Assembly: GCA_035570275.1 (NCBI GenBank) | Contig: DATMNI010000113.1 | Span: 1-40,740, forward strand | DNA length: 40,740 nucleotides | Direction: 5' to 3' | From: DATMNI01 sp035570275 | GTDB taxonomy: Bacteria > Acidobacteriota > Terriglobia > Bryobacterales > Bryobacteraceae | Part shown: positions 8,130 through 15,051 of the stretch, in pieces | Layout: the number at the start of each line of letters is the position of its first letter | Position numbering within the stretch: the stretch's first letter is position 1 | Made by a program: the position numbers and the translations under genes | Notes under the pieces: generated by a model | What the model was told of the DNA's origin: nothing | Database searches by the model: none | Seen by the model: the letters and a program-made list of their open reading frames with translations, nothing else

Positions 8130-8339
8130 CTATCGAGCTCTCGGATAGTAAAATCGTGTCTGCGGCTGGTTATTCGAACCTCGCAGTCGGATTCTGCCGA
8201 ACCCAAGGTATCTGCAAGGCGCTACAATCTGAATCGGGCGGGCGCTCCTGTGGTTCGCAGGTACCAGCCTCTTGCCGCATCCACCACAGAACGTCGAATC
8301 ATCGGGAATCTGCTTTCCACAGCCGGGACAGAAGATCAT
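8130..8339 (-). CDS. short zinc-ribbon protein, possibly truncated
   Basis: 69 residues from the ATG at 8339, supported by AAGG six bases upstream. The N-terminus is a classic double-CxxC zinc ribbon (FCPGCGKQIPDDSTFCGGCGKRL), usually found at the front of a longer membrane or regulatory protein. The remaining 40 residues show no recognisable domain and end soon, so the gene may be a truncated remnant. Its 5' leader is a diverged copy of the leader of the next upstream small gene. Confidence 0.55.
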   Translation of the reverse strand: MIFCPGCGKQIPDDSTFCGGCGKRLVPANHRSARPIQIVAPCRYLGFGRIRLRGSNNQPQTRFYYPRAR

Positions 8340-8413
8340 CGCTAACCTTAACAGGCGCCCAGGGTTCACCGCGCCGGGTGCTTCTGCGGTTCCGGCTTGA
8401 ATTTTCTACTGAG
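8337..8413 (-). repeat. duplicated gene leader, copy 1
   Basis: Leader of the zinc-ribbon gene. It aligns over its whole length with 8678-8754 (both start CTCAGTAGAAAAA/T on the minus strand, share CCGGAACCGCAGAA, and end CCTGTTARGGTTARCG just before an ATG). About four bases in five match by eye. The shared end supplies the ribosome-binding site. Confidence 0.7.
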
Positions 8414-8680
8414 ACTCCAAGAACGGCGGGCTGGCTGGCGGGCGGTCTCCGGGCGCGCGCCTGCTTTTTCCGGTATATCGGGAAGAAGCCCTGCTTCGAG
8501 TTTCGTTATGCCCGCCCCACGATTCGGCACGGCCCAAGGGACCGGCCAGACACAGTAGCACACCCGGCAACGGTAAGCGGCGCCGCCCGCGTACATTTGG
8601 CGGGCGGCGCCGTGGAAGAGGCGGCACAGCCAACGGCGGATCAATTCGCCCAGTTCCTTGATAGCGGCGTTGAACATCAT
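8366..8680 (-). CDS. small Cys-containing hypothetical protein
   Basis: 104 residues from ATG ATG at 8680, with AGGG just upstream in the duplicated leader. The N-terminal 45 residues look coding: an amphipathic helix (AIKELGELIRRWLCRLFHG) then YRCRVCYCVWPVPW, with a CxxCxC cluster that may bind zinc. The last 35 residues read through the second copy of the leader repeat and are probably not functional sequence, so the protein may end abnormally. No family assigned. It precedes the zinc-ribbon gene on the same strand, and the two share duplicated leaders. Confidence 0.45.
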   Translation of the reverse strand: MMFNAAIKELGELIRRWLCRLFHGAARQMYAGGAAYRCRVCYCVWPVPWAVPNRGAGITKLEAGLLPDIPEKAGARPETARQPARRSWSLSRKFKPEPQKHPAR

Positions 8681-8754
8681 CCGTTAACCCTAACAGGTGA
8701 CCGGTGTTGGTCGCGTCGGAGTTTCTGCGGTTCCGGTTGAGTTTTTCTACTGAG
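8678..8754 (-). repeat. duplicated gene leader, copy 2
   Basis: Leader of the 104-residue Cys-containing gene, matching 8337-8413 in the same orientation at a distance of 341 bp. It contains the ribosome site (AGGG) immediately before the start codon, so the duplication carries the translation-initiation region of both genes. Confidence 0.7.
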
Positions 8755-9404
8755 TTCACCGTTCGGGACGGGGTGTATGAGAAATACCGACCACTCAGAA
8801 GGCATCTGTGGCGGCGATTTTTTCAAGGTTTAGGGTTAAGATGTTTTTTGAGATTTTGAATGAAGTACGTCCCTGGTAGACCCACCCCCAAACTGTAATA
8901 TCATAGGGACCTCCTTATGACCCAAAAAATACTCCTACCCGGCGTTGACCGCCACCCACTCCACTACGCGTAGCGTCCGCCGCGCCAGCGGCTTAGTTCA
9001 AACGGCCTTCGGTGAGATGAGCATCGGATCGGACCGACTATTGAAAATCTCGACACCCGCGTAGACGTCTCCCAGAACGCGACTTCCGGGGCCCGTGATG
9101 GGAGGCTTGACAGCAGCACCACATTAGTAAACCCTTCGGCGTCAGGCGGGGATTTATTCTCCAGTCGGTGAGCACCGAGAGCGGCAATGACGCACGACGG
9201 CGTCACTGTGCGTCGTCATGCTGAAGTCGTGCTCCTGCTGGCCCCGCTCTTGAACTAGCGAAGCGGCAGTCGCCACCCGCCCTTCGTGTCCGCACAGGCT
9301 CGTCCGGCAAGCGCTTCCGTGTAGCGCTCTGAAGTCCAAATTGTGAGTTCACGACTGAGCCAGTTGCGGACTGCTCTCACGCATCGGTTCTCAACGCGTG
9401 GTTT
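8755..9404. other. 650-bp stretch without a convincing gene
   Basis: No reading frame here resembles a known protein. An 80-codon minus frame (8964-9206) overlaps a dispersed repeat and is probably not a gene. The segment holds repeat copy A (9072-9146) and an AT-richer patch around 8815-8935. It reads as decayed intergenic DNA inside the eroded island. Confidence 0.5.
9072..9146 (-). repeat. dispersed repeat, copy A
   Basis: About 75 bp whose reverse complement matches 39908-39980 at roughly nine bases in ten, sharing GAAGGGTTTACTAATGTGG and AGCCTCCCATCACGGGCC. Differences do not fall on third codon positions, so it is more likely a non-coding repeat than a shared protein fragment. Looser similarity continues beyond the core (ACCGAAGGCCGTTT against CCCGAAGGCCGTTT). 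Confidence 0.65.
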
Positions 9405-9752
9405 CTACTCCAGCAGCTGGGAATCGAACCGTCGATAGATCTCGCGTTGGTGAGCCGTGTCCCGATCAGCCTGGAGCGCAGTGATCAGAGCGCTCAAACG
9501 CGGCGTGAGGACGATCAGATAACGGGCATCGTTTCCGGCGGTATATGTGTGGGCGACGCCTGCCGGCACGAATACCGTCGTTCCGGGGCCGACGATTTCA
9601 GTTCGGTCGCCGTATCGAAAAGTCAGCTCGCCATCTAGGACGTGCCACGCTTCGTCGTCGGAATGGTGGACGTGGAGCGTAGCCGGGCCGCTGCCGCGCC
9701 ACTCATGGATTCCGAACGAGGTGCCGACGGCAGAGAAAGGAGCGGGTTTCAT
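9405..9752 (-). CDS. cupin domain protein
   Basis: 115-residue single-domain cupin (conserved small beta-barrel). Cupin motif 1 is visible as LHVHHSDDEAWHVLDGELTF (metal ligands His-His-Glu, with the later His), and motif 2 as PGTTVFVPAGVAHTY. The ATG at 9752 is chosen because AGGA sits eight bases upstream; ATG at 9761 would overlap that site. The frame is open to 10091, but that extension is IS-derived and meaningless. Small cupins act as sugar or aromatic dioxygenases, isomerases or ligand-binding proteins; substrate unknown. It appears intact among broken neighbours. Confidence 0.85.
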   Translation of the reverse strand: MKPAPFSAVGTSFGIHEWRGSGPATLHVHHSDDEAWHVLDGELTFRYGDRTEIVGPGTTVFVPAGVAHTYTAGNDARYLIVLTPRLSALITALQADRDTAHQREIYRRFDSQLLE

Positions 9753-10054
9753 CACGACCATCCTACTACGAGCTACGCGTCGCGCGGGCGGAATTGGTGT
9801 AGGTGAGACCACGTGTCGCTCGCGGGTAGCTCTGCCTCGCAGCCGGCAAGGCATCGGGCCGATTGATCCCCTACGGCAGCTTTCTCGAAACCGTGGCAGA
9901 CTCGAAACGTCGTTCGCTCGCGGGTAGTCGCGAAGGGGCGATTGATCGGCCGGGCCGCCGACCTGACACCAGCTACTCGCTCCTACGCCATGATCGGGGT
10001 CGCTAAGGGTGCGCTGATTGCAGATTGCAATAAATTGGGCAAAGAACCTACTAC

Positions 10055-10103
10055 TGTCAACGCCAAGTAGAAATGTCCTATTCTCTGCCAAGTAGAAATG
10101 TCC
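10055..10103. mobile_element. solitary IS21-like element end
   Basis: Two direct copies of GCCAAGTAGAAATGTCC (10062-10078 and 10087-10103), 25 bp apart, preceded by TGTCAAC at 10055. Multiple short direct repeats inside a terminus starting TG are typical of IS21-family (istAB) ends; the assignment is from memory of such ends and was not searched. No istA or istB gene is present, so the body of the element has been lost. The right side adjoins the broken beta-lactamase gene. Confidence 0.6.
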
Positions 10104-10447
10104 GGTTGGCTGAGCCTCTGCAGTTCGGCAATGCCGCCGGCGTGATCGAAATGGGCGTGCGAGTTTACGATCAACTTGACGTCCTCGATGCGAAATCCCA
10201 GCGAGCGGATGTCGGCAACGATGAGCGGCGCCGACTCGGGCAGCGCCCCGTCGATGAGGATATGGCCTCCCTCGGAGGTGATCAGGATGGAGCTCAGGCC
10301 ATCAGTGCCGACGTAATAGGTATTGCCGTAAATCCTGAAGGGCTGGTGCGGTTTGTTCCAGGCGGCGCAATTGGCGCAGGAAGAATGCATACCCTGAGCG
10401 GCAACCGGAATGGCCAGCGTGAGGAGCAGAAGGTTTCGATGGTGCAT
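10104..10447 (-). pseudogene. subclass B3 metallo-beta-lactamase-like protein, 3' end lost
   Basis: About 113 codons of a secreted MBL-fold hydrolase. It has an N-terminal signal peptide (HHRNLLLLTLAIPVAAQ), the B3-like segment WNKPHQPFRIYGNTYYVGTD, and the zinc-binding motif NSHAHFDHAGG (HxHxDH). Homology stops after GIAELQRLS, exactly where the IS21-like terminal repeats begin; the frame then runs on to 9983 through unrelated sequence. The later zinc ligands and half of the fold are missing, so it cannot be active. The start at 10447 is an ATG. Confidence 0.8.
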
Positions 10448-10569
10448 GTGACCATCCTAATACGACACCGGCGGTGGTCCTGCCGCGGCATGGATCGCGG
10501 AAGACGGCGTAGTGTTTAGCGGTTCCCACCCAGTTGACGGCAAGTGTTACCGTCCATTGACCCACCATA

Positions 10570-10900
10570 GTGACCCCGCCGGTCCAGTTTCCGATAACGC
10601 CGTTCGGCCATTGGCGCGGACTTCCGGCCTGCGTTTCTTATCTGCTCTCCAAGTTCGCCGCCAAACGGATCGTTTGGGACCAGATCTCCAACGGACTTTC
10701 TCCCTTGCCTAAACATCACGATCCATTTCAACGGAATGTTAGCTTGGATCATGACGGCGTGGACTTGGTCGTCTCAACGCAGCAAACGCGGAATTCGGTC
10801 CGACGATTTATGAAGCGGTCGAGGACCAACTCGCGCTCAAACTGAGGCCCGCGAAGCGTCCCGTGGAGATGATCATCAGCTTCTCAACGTGGTCCACGGG
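10570..10900 (+). pseudogene. decayed TIGR03435-family protein
   Basis: A relic of the acidobacterial TIGR03435 family. One frame reads SYLLSKFAAKRIVWDQ, resembling the family's late domain. After frame changes, another frame at about 10798-10877 reads GPTIYEAVEDQLALKLRPAK then RPVEMII, the near-terminal conserved block. The expected last motif (V-D-H-V-E-K-P) is absent in this direction, but the reverse complement of 10878-10897 spells VDHVEK, as if a short piece had flipped. No start or upstream domain remains. Recognition rests on memory of the family. Confidence 0.6.
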
Positions 10901-10913
10901 CAGGCCAGGAGGT

Positions 10914-11267
10914 CTACCCCACTTTCTTCGCGGTCAGGTCCATGGTGCCGCCCGGAAAGGTCATCGTCAGCTTCATTTCCTTGCCGTCCATTTTGCCCTT
11001 GTACATGACCTTGTACTCGTTGCCATCCCGGAGGGCAGTGATATTGAAGGAGAGGTTGTCGCCGTCCACGTTGCCGTCTGAAATTGGCACCTCGCCCAGG
11101 AGCTCATTGGACAATGTGCCAAATAGTTTGGCGCCATCCGTTTTGAAGACGAACGTGTTTTCCAGGCTGCCCTTGGGCGTCTCCAAAGTTGCTTTCCACG
11201 TGCCAGCCACATCGGCCGCGCACAGCGTCAGGGCGAATACCATCATCAGAACCGGTAGCCACTTCAT
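10914..11267 (-). CDS. small secreted lipocalin-like beta-barrel protein
   Basis: 117 residues from the ATG at 11267, with AAGGAG nine bases upstream; a longer frame to 11300 lacks this site. Signal peptide MKWLPVLMMVFALTLCAA, then a domain of about 95 residues made of alternating beta-strands (VAGTWKATLETPKGSLENTF, KLFGTLSNELLGEVPISDG, LSFNITALRDGNEYKVMYKG) and ending DLTAKK. The pattern W-x-A/T-x-x-T/G with repeated G-x-L/F-x-G-T is shared with the C-terminal part of the protein at 13858-14688. Similar domains are abundant in Solibacter-type genomes, often beside glycosyl-hydrolase-like proteins. Function unknown; likely periplasmic or extracellular. Confidence 0.8.
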   Translation of the reverse strand: MKWLPVLMMVFALTLCAADVAGTWKATLETPKGSLENTFVFKTDGAKLFGTLSNELLGEVPISDGNVDGDNLSFNITALRDGNEYKVMYKGKMDGKEMKLTMTFPGGTMDLTAKKVG

Positions 11268-11346
11268 TGGGTCAAACTCCTTCGCCGTCCAGTCTGTCAC
11301 GTTTGAGAGAACGCCGCATTAATTTGGCCATAACGTTGACAAAACT

Positions 11347-11464
11347 CTAGCAGGTTGCTGAAAAAGGGTTTTCGACTCTTGGAAAGCTCCTGCAAGTTGT
11401 TGATTCTACGTTCGGCATAAGTGGCATTTGGGCCGTTCTGAGCACTTTTTCAGCAACCTGCTAG
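11347..11464. mobile_element. MITE-like element, 118 bp
   Basis: Perfect 20-bp terminal inverted repeats: CTAGCAGGTTGCTGAAAAAG at 11347-11366 and its exact complement at 11445-11464. They enclose about 78 bp with no gene. The outer CTAG on both sides may be a duplicated target. Such elements are non-autonomous derivatives of an insertion sequence whose transposase acts in trans. It abuts and cuts the integrase fragment to the right. The transcript could also fold as a long hairpin. Confidence 0.8.
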
Positions 11465-11896
11465 ACTCGCAACCGACAGTTCCCTGGCGGTTTCTCCCAA
11501 TCGGCTTTGTTCCGCCGTCAACCAGTTCCCGAGCTGCACGCCGATCCGTTTGGCCCCCTTTACTCGCCCGATGCCCGCCGCCAGTTCCGGGCTGAGCAGT
11601 CCGGTATCGGCGGCTTCATAGGCCAGTCGTCGCACCGCAGCCACTCGAAGGTTGATGGTAGCCGGGGCGAGACGGCGCGATTCCAGTTCGATCCGATATC
11701 TCAAGACGACCGTTTTGCTGAAGGCCAGTCTCGGCTCAGAGCAGTACCAGGTGACGAAATCGTCAATGCCGAACTCATACGCCCGCTTCGATGTTGGCGA
11801 ACCAAGCGCATTCAGCACCGAACGTTTTGCGTAGTCGAGATCCGGCAACCGAAGAACTCGCTTGGGCGTCCTCTTCTTCCTGTCCGATTTCTTCAT
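11450..11896 (-). pseudogene. second tyrosine integrase, catalytic domain missing
   Basis: 148 residues holding only the N-terminal SAM-like core-binding domain of a tyrosine recombinase: LNALGSPTSKRAYEFGIDDF, then TVVLRYRIELESRRLAPATI and NLRVAAVRRLAYEAADTGL, ending in GNWLTAEQSRL where the catalytic domain normally begins. None of the Arg, His or Tyr catalytic residues is present. The reading frame ends inside the MITE-like element, so loss of the 3' part goes with that insertion or a later deletion. A different type from the tRNA-His integrase. Start ATG at 11896. Confidence 0.8.
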
Positions 11897-12005
11897 TACT
11901 GCGGCCCTCCCGCCGCCGAACCATGTTGACTGACGGGGATGGCAATGGCCGGCGCAACGGGAGGGTTTACGGATTACACAACGGTGTGGATTACGGAGGA
12001 ATGAC

Positions 12006-12332
12006 GTGCCGATTTCACCAAAGGAGCGTTTGGCGGCGGAAGTCGAGGACCGATGGGTGGAGTTTCAGGATGGCCTCTCGAATAAGCGCAGGTACCCTGT
12101 TGAGCAGTTCCGGGCGTTCTGGGAGGCCGGGAAATGCTACGCAGAACTAACCAAAAACGACCCTCTGATTCACCGGAAGGTTGTCGCCGCGATCAACGGA
12201 TTGAGGGAGTTCCTCGAAGTCGAGCGGAGGCGGATTCCCGGCACGATTATCGCGGATGCTGACCGCCTGGAGTTCCTGCTGTTCAGCGGATACGATCCGT
12301 ATTTCGAGGGGGATGAACCCCCTGGGCTGTAA
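12006..12332 (+). CDS. hypothetical protein, conserved appearance
   Basis: 108 residues from a GTG at 12006, backed by GGAGGA six bases upstream. A soluble, helical, charged protein (KERLAAEVEDRWVEFQDGL, FRAFWEAGKCYAELTKNDPL, VVAAINGLREFLEVERRRIPG) that ends in an acidic tail (GYDPYFEGDEPPGL). No family is recognised. Uninterrupted frame, good ribosome site and balanced composition make it a real gene, probably island cargo. Confidence 0.6.
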   Translation: MPISPKERLAAEVEDRWVEFQDGLSNKRRYPVEQFRAFWEAGKCYAELTKNDPLIHRKVVAAINGLREFLEVERRRIPGTIIADADRLEFLLFSGYDPYFEGDEPPGL

Positions 12333-12473
12333 CGGTTCGGGAGGGCGGACTCGTGGACAGCGGCAGTTTCCCCTAACCCCACATATCATTCCCGATGTTT
12401 CAAGGTGGCCTGACGTTGATTCATACTCAAAGAGCGCGCAGTGGCTTGAGGTTTTGAGGAAAAATTTAGACCG

Positions 12474-12827
12474 ATGGGAGACGCGATCAAAGGATTGACG
12501 CTTTATCGTCCTGTGGGACCAAAAGAGCTTGCTCTGATCGAGGCATCAGGCTGGAAGGAGTTTCCCCCTCGTCTCCCGGAGCAGCCAATATTTTATCCTG
12601 TCACGAACGAGGAATATGCGACCCAAATTGCTCGGGACTGGAACGTCCGCGAGAGTGGAGCGGGGTTTGTTACTCGGTTCCAGATACGCACAGAGTTTGT
12701 CGCTCGCTATCCCGTGCAGAAAGTGGGCGGGGCAGTCCATACAGAGATTTGGGTTCGGGCAGACGAGCTTGTGGAGTTCAATCGCAACATCATGGGCCTG
12801 ATCGAGGTGATTGCCGAATTCCATTGA
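12474..12827 (+). CDS. conserved small protein of unknown function
   Basis: 117 residues from the ATG at 12474 (GAGGA lies about 13 bases upstream, further than ideal). The sequence LTLYRPVGPKELALIEASGW, PPRLPEQPIFYPVTNEEYA, QIARDWNV and AVHTEIWVRADELVEFNRNI matches, from memory, a widespread family of about 110-residue bacterial proteins without assigned function. The opening LYRPVG with a later Tyr-Ala/Asn block is loosely reminiscent of ADP-ribosyltransferase-like folds, but no catalytic set can be shown. It starts inside the end of a short upstream frame that may be another gene's remnant. Confidence 0.7.
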   Translation: MGDAIKGLTLYRPVGPKELALIEASGWKEFPPRLPEQPIFYPVTNEEYATQIARDWNVRESGAGFVTRFQIRTEFVARYPVQKVGGAVHTEIWVRADELVEFNRNIMGLIEVIAEFH

Positions 12828-12921
12828 TCGCCCAGCTCGGCGTGGGTGCTGCCACCCGGGTGAGCCAATGGACGGAAACCCCACCTAACGGCCACAATTC
12901 CAGTTCGGTAGAATCGCATCG

Positions 12922-13695
12922 ATGGTGATAAGCGAAATCGAAGATCTTTTCGCTCGAACTTTGGAGGGCGACTATGACGATGATGCGCCCTGGGAGGCAG
13001 TGCAGTCGCTACGTAAGATCGGAAGCCGGGAAGTGTTCGATCACGCAGCCAATTGGGCCGAGTCTGCCCAGCCACTCAAGCGAGCCCGGGGTCTCGATGT
13101 GTTGGCGCAGCTCGGAAAAACGGCAGAGCACGCATCGAATAGTTTTCCGCAGGAATCCTATGATCTCGTATCGAAGGCATTGCAGGATGAACAAGAGTTC
13201 TTGCCGCTGCGGTCGGCTATCGCTGCGCTCGGACATCTCGATGATGTCCGAGCCGTTCCGCTCCTTGCTCAATTCCATTCAGACCCCAATGCCGAAATCA
13301 GGTTCAGCGTTGCGTGCGCCCTAGGGTCGTTTCCCAACGATCCGCTAAGCGTCAGGACACTACTTAGAATGACGGGCGATGTCGATGGAGAGGTCCGCGA
13401 CTGGGCCACGTTTGGAGTTGGAGTACTCGGCGATGCGGATTCCCCTGAACTGAGCGACTCCCTATATCTCAGGCTGGAGGATTCAAACTCGGATGCAAGT
13501 GAGGAGGCTGTGGTCGGTCTCGCCAAGCGGCACGACCTGCGCGTTCTGCCGAAGGTGATCGACCTGCTCGGCCAACCTACGGTCAGCAGTCGGGCCGTGG
13601 AGGCCGCCTGTCTGCTGCTTGGAATGAGCGATGATGATGAGGAATTGTCTGGGCAGGATTACGTGAACGCACTTCGCCAACGATTCAAGTTGTAG
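12922..13695 (+). CDS. HEAT-repeat protein
   Basis: 257-residue soluble all-helical protein with HEAT-like repeats. Typical units are EFLPLRSAIAALGHLDDVRAV, PNAEIRFSVACALGSFPNDP, DGEVRDWATFGVGVLGDADS and SDASEEAVVGLAKRHDLRVL, spanning about residues 85-230. These alpha-solenoids act as protein-binding scaffolds; no enzymatic motif is seen. ATG at 12922; no strong ribosome site. It is the last plus-strand gene of the island cargo cluster (12006-13695), and spacing to the preceding gene is 94 bases. Confidence 0.85.
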   Translation: MVISEIEDLFARTLEGDYDDDAPWEAVQSLRKIGSREVFDHAANWAESAQPLKRARGLDVLAQLGKTAEHASNSFPQESYDLVSKALQDEQEFLPLRSAIAALGHLDDVRAVPLLAQFHSDPNAEIRFSVACALGSFPNDPLSVRTLLRMTGDVDGEVRDWATFGVGVLGDADSPELSDSLYLRLEDSNSDASEEAVVGLAKRHDLRVLPKVIDLLGQPTVSSRAVEAACLLLGMSDDDEELSGQDYVNALRQRFKL

Positions 13696-13857
13696 GTGGT
13701 TGCAATCGCCCCTCTCTCCGATAACGGCTGGTAAACGCCGTTCACAGAAACGACCCCTCGGAGGTCCAGTTTGTCCGCGGTGGAGTACACGCCCGTGCGG
13801 CCCCGCCTTCTGACTAGCCGCGTTCCACGCATCCACCCGGCCAGCCGCGGCCAGCGG

Positions 13858-14688
13858 CTACGGCTTTCGAGTAGCCGTCCAGCGGCCGTCGGTTCGGCCT
13901 ACGACTCTCATGCGGCCACTTGCAGCGTCGCCGTCAATCCATCCGGCCAAAATCGCCGGCGCGATTATTGGATTGGCGGGGTTTCCCAATTCCGCGTCGA
14001 AGCTGAGCTCGATGTAGCCGTTGCGCCACGTCCCGGTGACGGGGTGGGCCTTGCCGGAAGTGCCAGACCAATCGCCGGTCAGCTTGTTGCCATCGCGTTT
14101 GAGCTGCAGGGCGCCTTGGAAGCCGCCAGCGTCGCCGGCGGACGTGACCTGCCACGCGCCGGCGGCATCCGAGCCGTTCTTTACGGGGGCCGGAGGCGAA
14201 CTCACGATGTGGAAATTCGAGAAATAGGCGTCCTCGGATGGATAACCCCACAGCGCGATGCCGCCGCGTAGATCCTCGCCTTTCAGCCCGTCCACGATCA
14301 GGCTGGGCTGCTCGGATCCGTTCACGAACAGCTTGGCGGAGCGGCCTTTGACCTCAATTTTGAACTTCGTCCAGGTTTCGGTCTTCAGATCGGCCCAGGC
14401 CTCGTAAACCCACGGCCACTGGCGGCGCAACGTGTACCAGCCGAAATCCGGCTCGCAGGTGTACTGCACGGAGTGATTGCGCATCGATTGGTCATCGGAT
14501 GTTGAGTTTCCTGGCCGCACGTAGAAAAGGTCGTAGTGTGAAGCGTCCGGCCGCGCCCGGAATGCGACGCCGATAAAGCCGGGCGAACTCCTCAGTCCCG
14601 GCGGCGGCGGCGGGGCGGTGATCTTGAGGGCGATCTCGCCCTCGATGGTTCCATCCTGGAAGTCCACGCCCTTCAAGATAAGACACAC
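13858..14688 (-). pseudogene. secreted DUF1080/concanavalin-like protein, N-terminus missing
   Basis: 276 codons from a GTG at 14688. The body has a concanavalin-like (3-keto-disaccharide hydrolase/DUF1080-type) domain: LKGVDFQDGTIEGEIALK, GFIGVAFRARPDASHYDLFYVRP, WTKFKIEVKGRSAKLFVNG and LRGGIALWGYPSEDAYFSNF. A second lipocalin-like domain follows (GAWQVTSAGDAGGFQGALQL to RWTATRKP). Related proteins begin with a signal peptide and about 40-60 more residues. Here an in-frame TGA lies six codons before the GTG and the homologous start is gone, so the gene is 5'-truncated. It may be a carbohydrate-binding or glycoside-processing secreted protein. Confidence 0.7.
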
Positions 14689-15051
14689 TACGTCGAAGAT
14701 CGCTCAAGCGGGCGATCTGAGAATCTCAAGTATCTCTGGCTAGCGTTTCATTCACCCTACCACCTAGCGGGCGCCACGGATTTCCCCCTATCAGAGGGCC
14801 GGAGAACCTCGGACGAGACGGCCGGGAAAACCCTGCGCATTTAGTAAATGCGAGGGCGATTGCAGGAAGTTAGCCCGGACGCACTCGCGGAGCACCAGAA
14901 ACCCCGAGGGAGAAATGGGAACTTTCCCTTCCCGAACCTGCATACTGTCACGAATATTCTATTCTGCCGCTTTCGATTATCTTTCGATCAGGCAGCAGAA
15001 AACGGGACCGAAATTGCCCCGCGTGCCGCTCGCCCCATTTAGGAGGGAAGG
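14689..15051. other. 363-bp upstream region of the multicopper oxidase operon
   Basis: No gene is seen. It contains the 17-bp palindrome at 14836-14852, an AT-richer patch around 14940-14990 where a promoter would fit, and AGGAGG at 15041-15046, six bases before the oxidase ATG. No -35/-10 pair was good enough to annotate. Confidence 0.5.
14836..14852. promoter_or_regulatory. palindrome, candidate operator of the oxidase operon
   Basis: CGCATTTA-G-TAAATGCG: two perfect 8-bp arms around one central G, with weaker pairing outside (CCCT against GGG). It lies 200 bp upstream of the multicopper oxidase start, in the only sizeable gap there. Symmetry and size fit a dimeric regulator site; no regulator can be named. 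Confidence 0.35.

Noticed and set aside
8337..8754. Integron-type attC sites around the small Cys-rich genes
   Set aside because: The repeats lack the paired R'/R'' cores and imperfect dyad symmetry of attC, and no integron integrase is nearby.
9405..10091. 228-residue version of the cupin protein
   Set aside because: The extra N-terminal part is translated from the IS21-like end and degraded DNA; the ribosome site supports the start at 9752.
12380..12498. Short plus frame ending WLEVLRKNLDRWETRSKD before the 12474 gene
   Set aside because: Protein-like at its end but without a plausible start or family; it may be a gene remnant, not enough to annotate.
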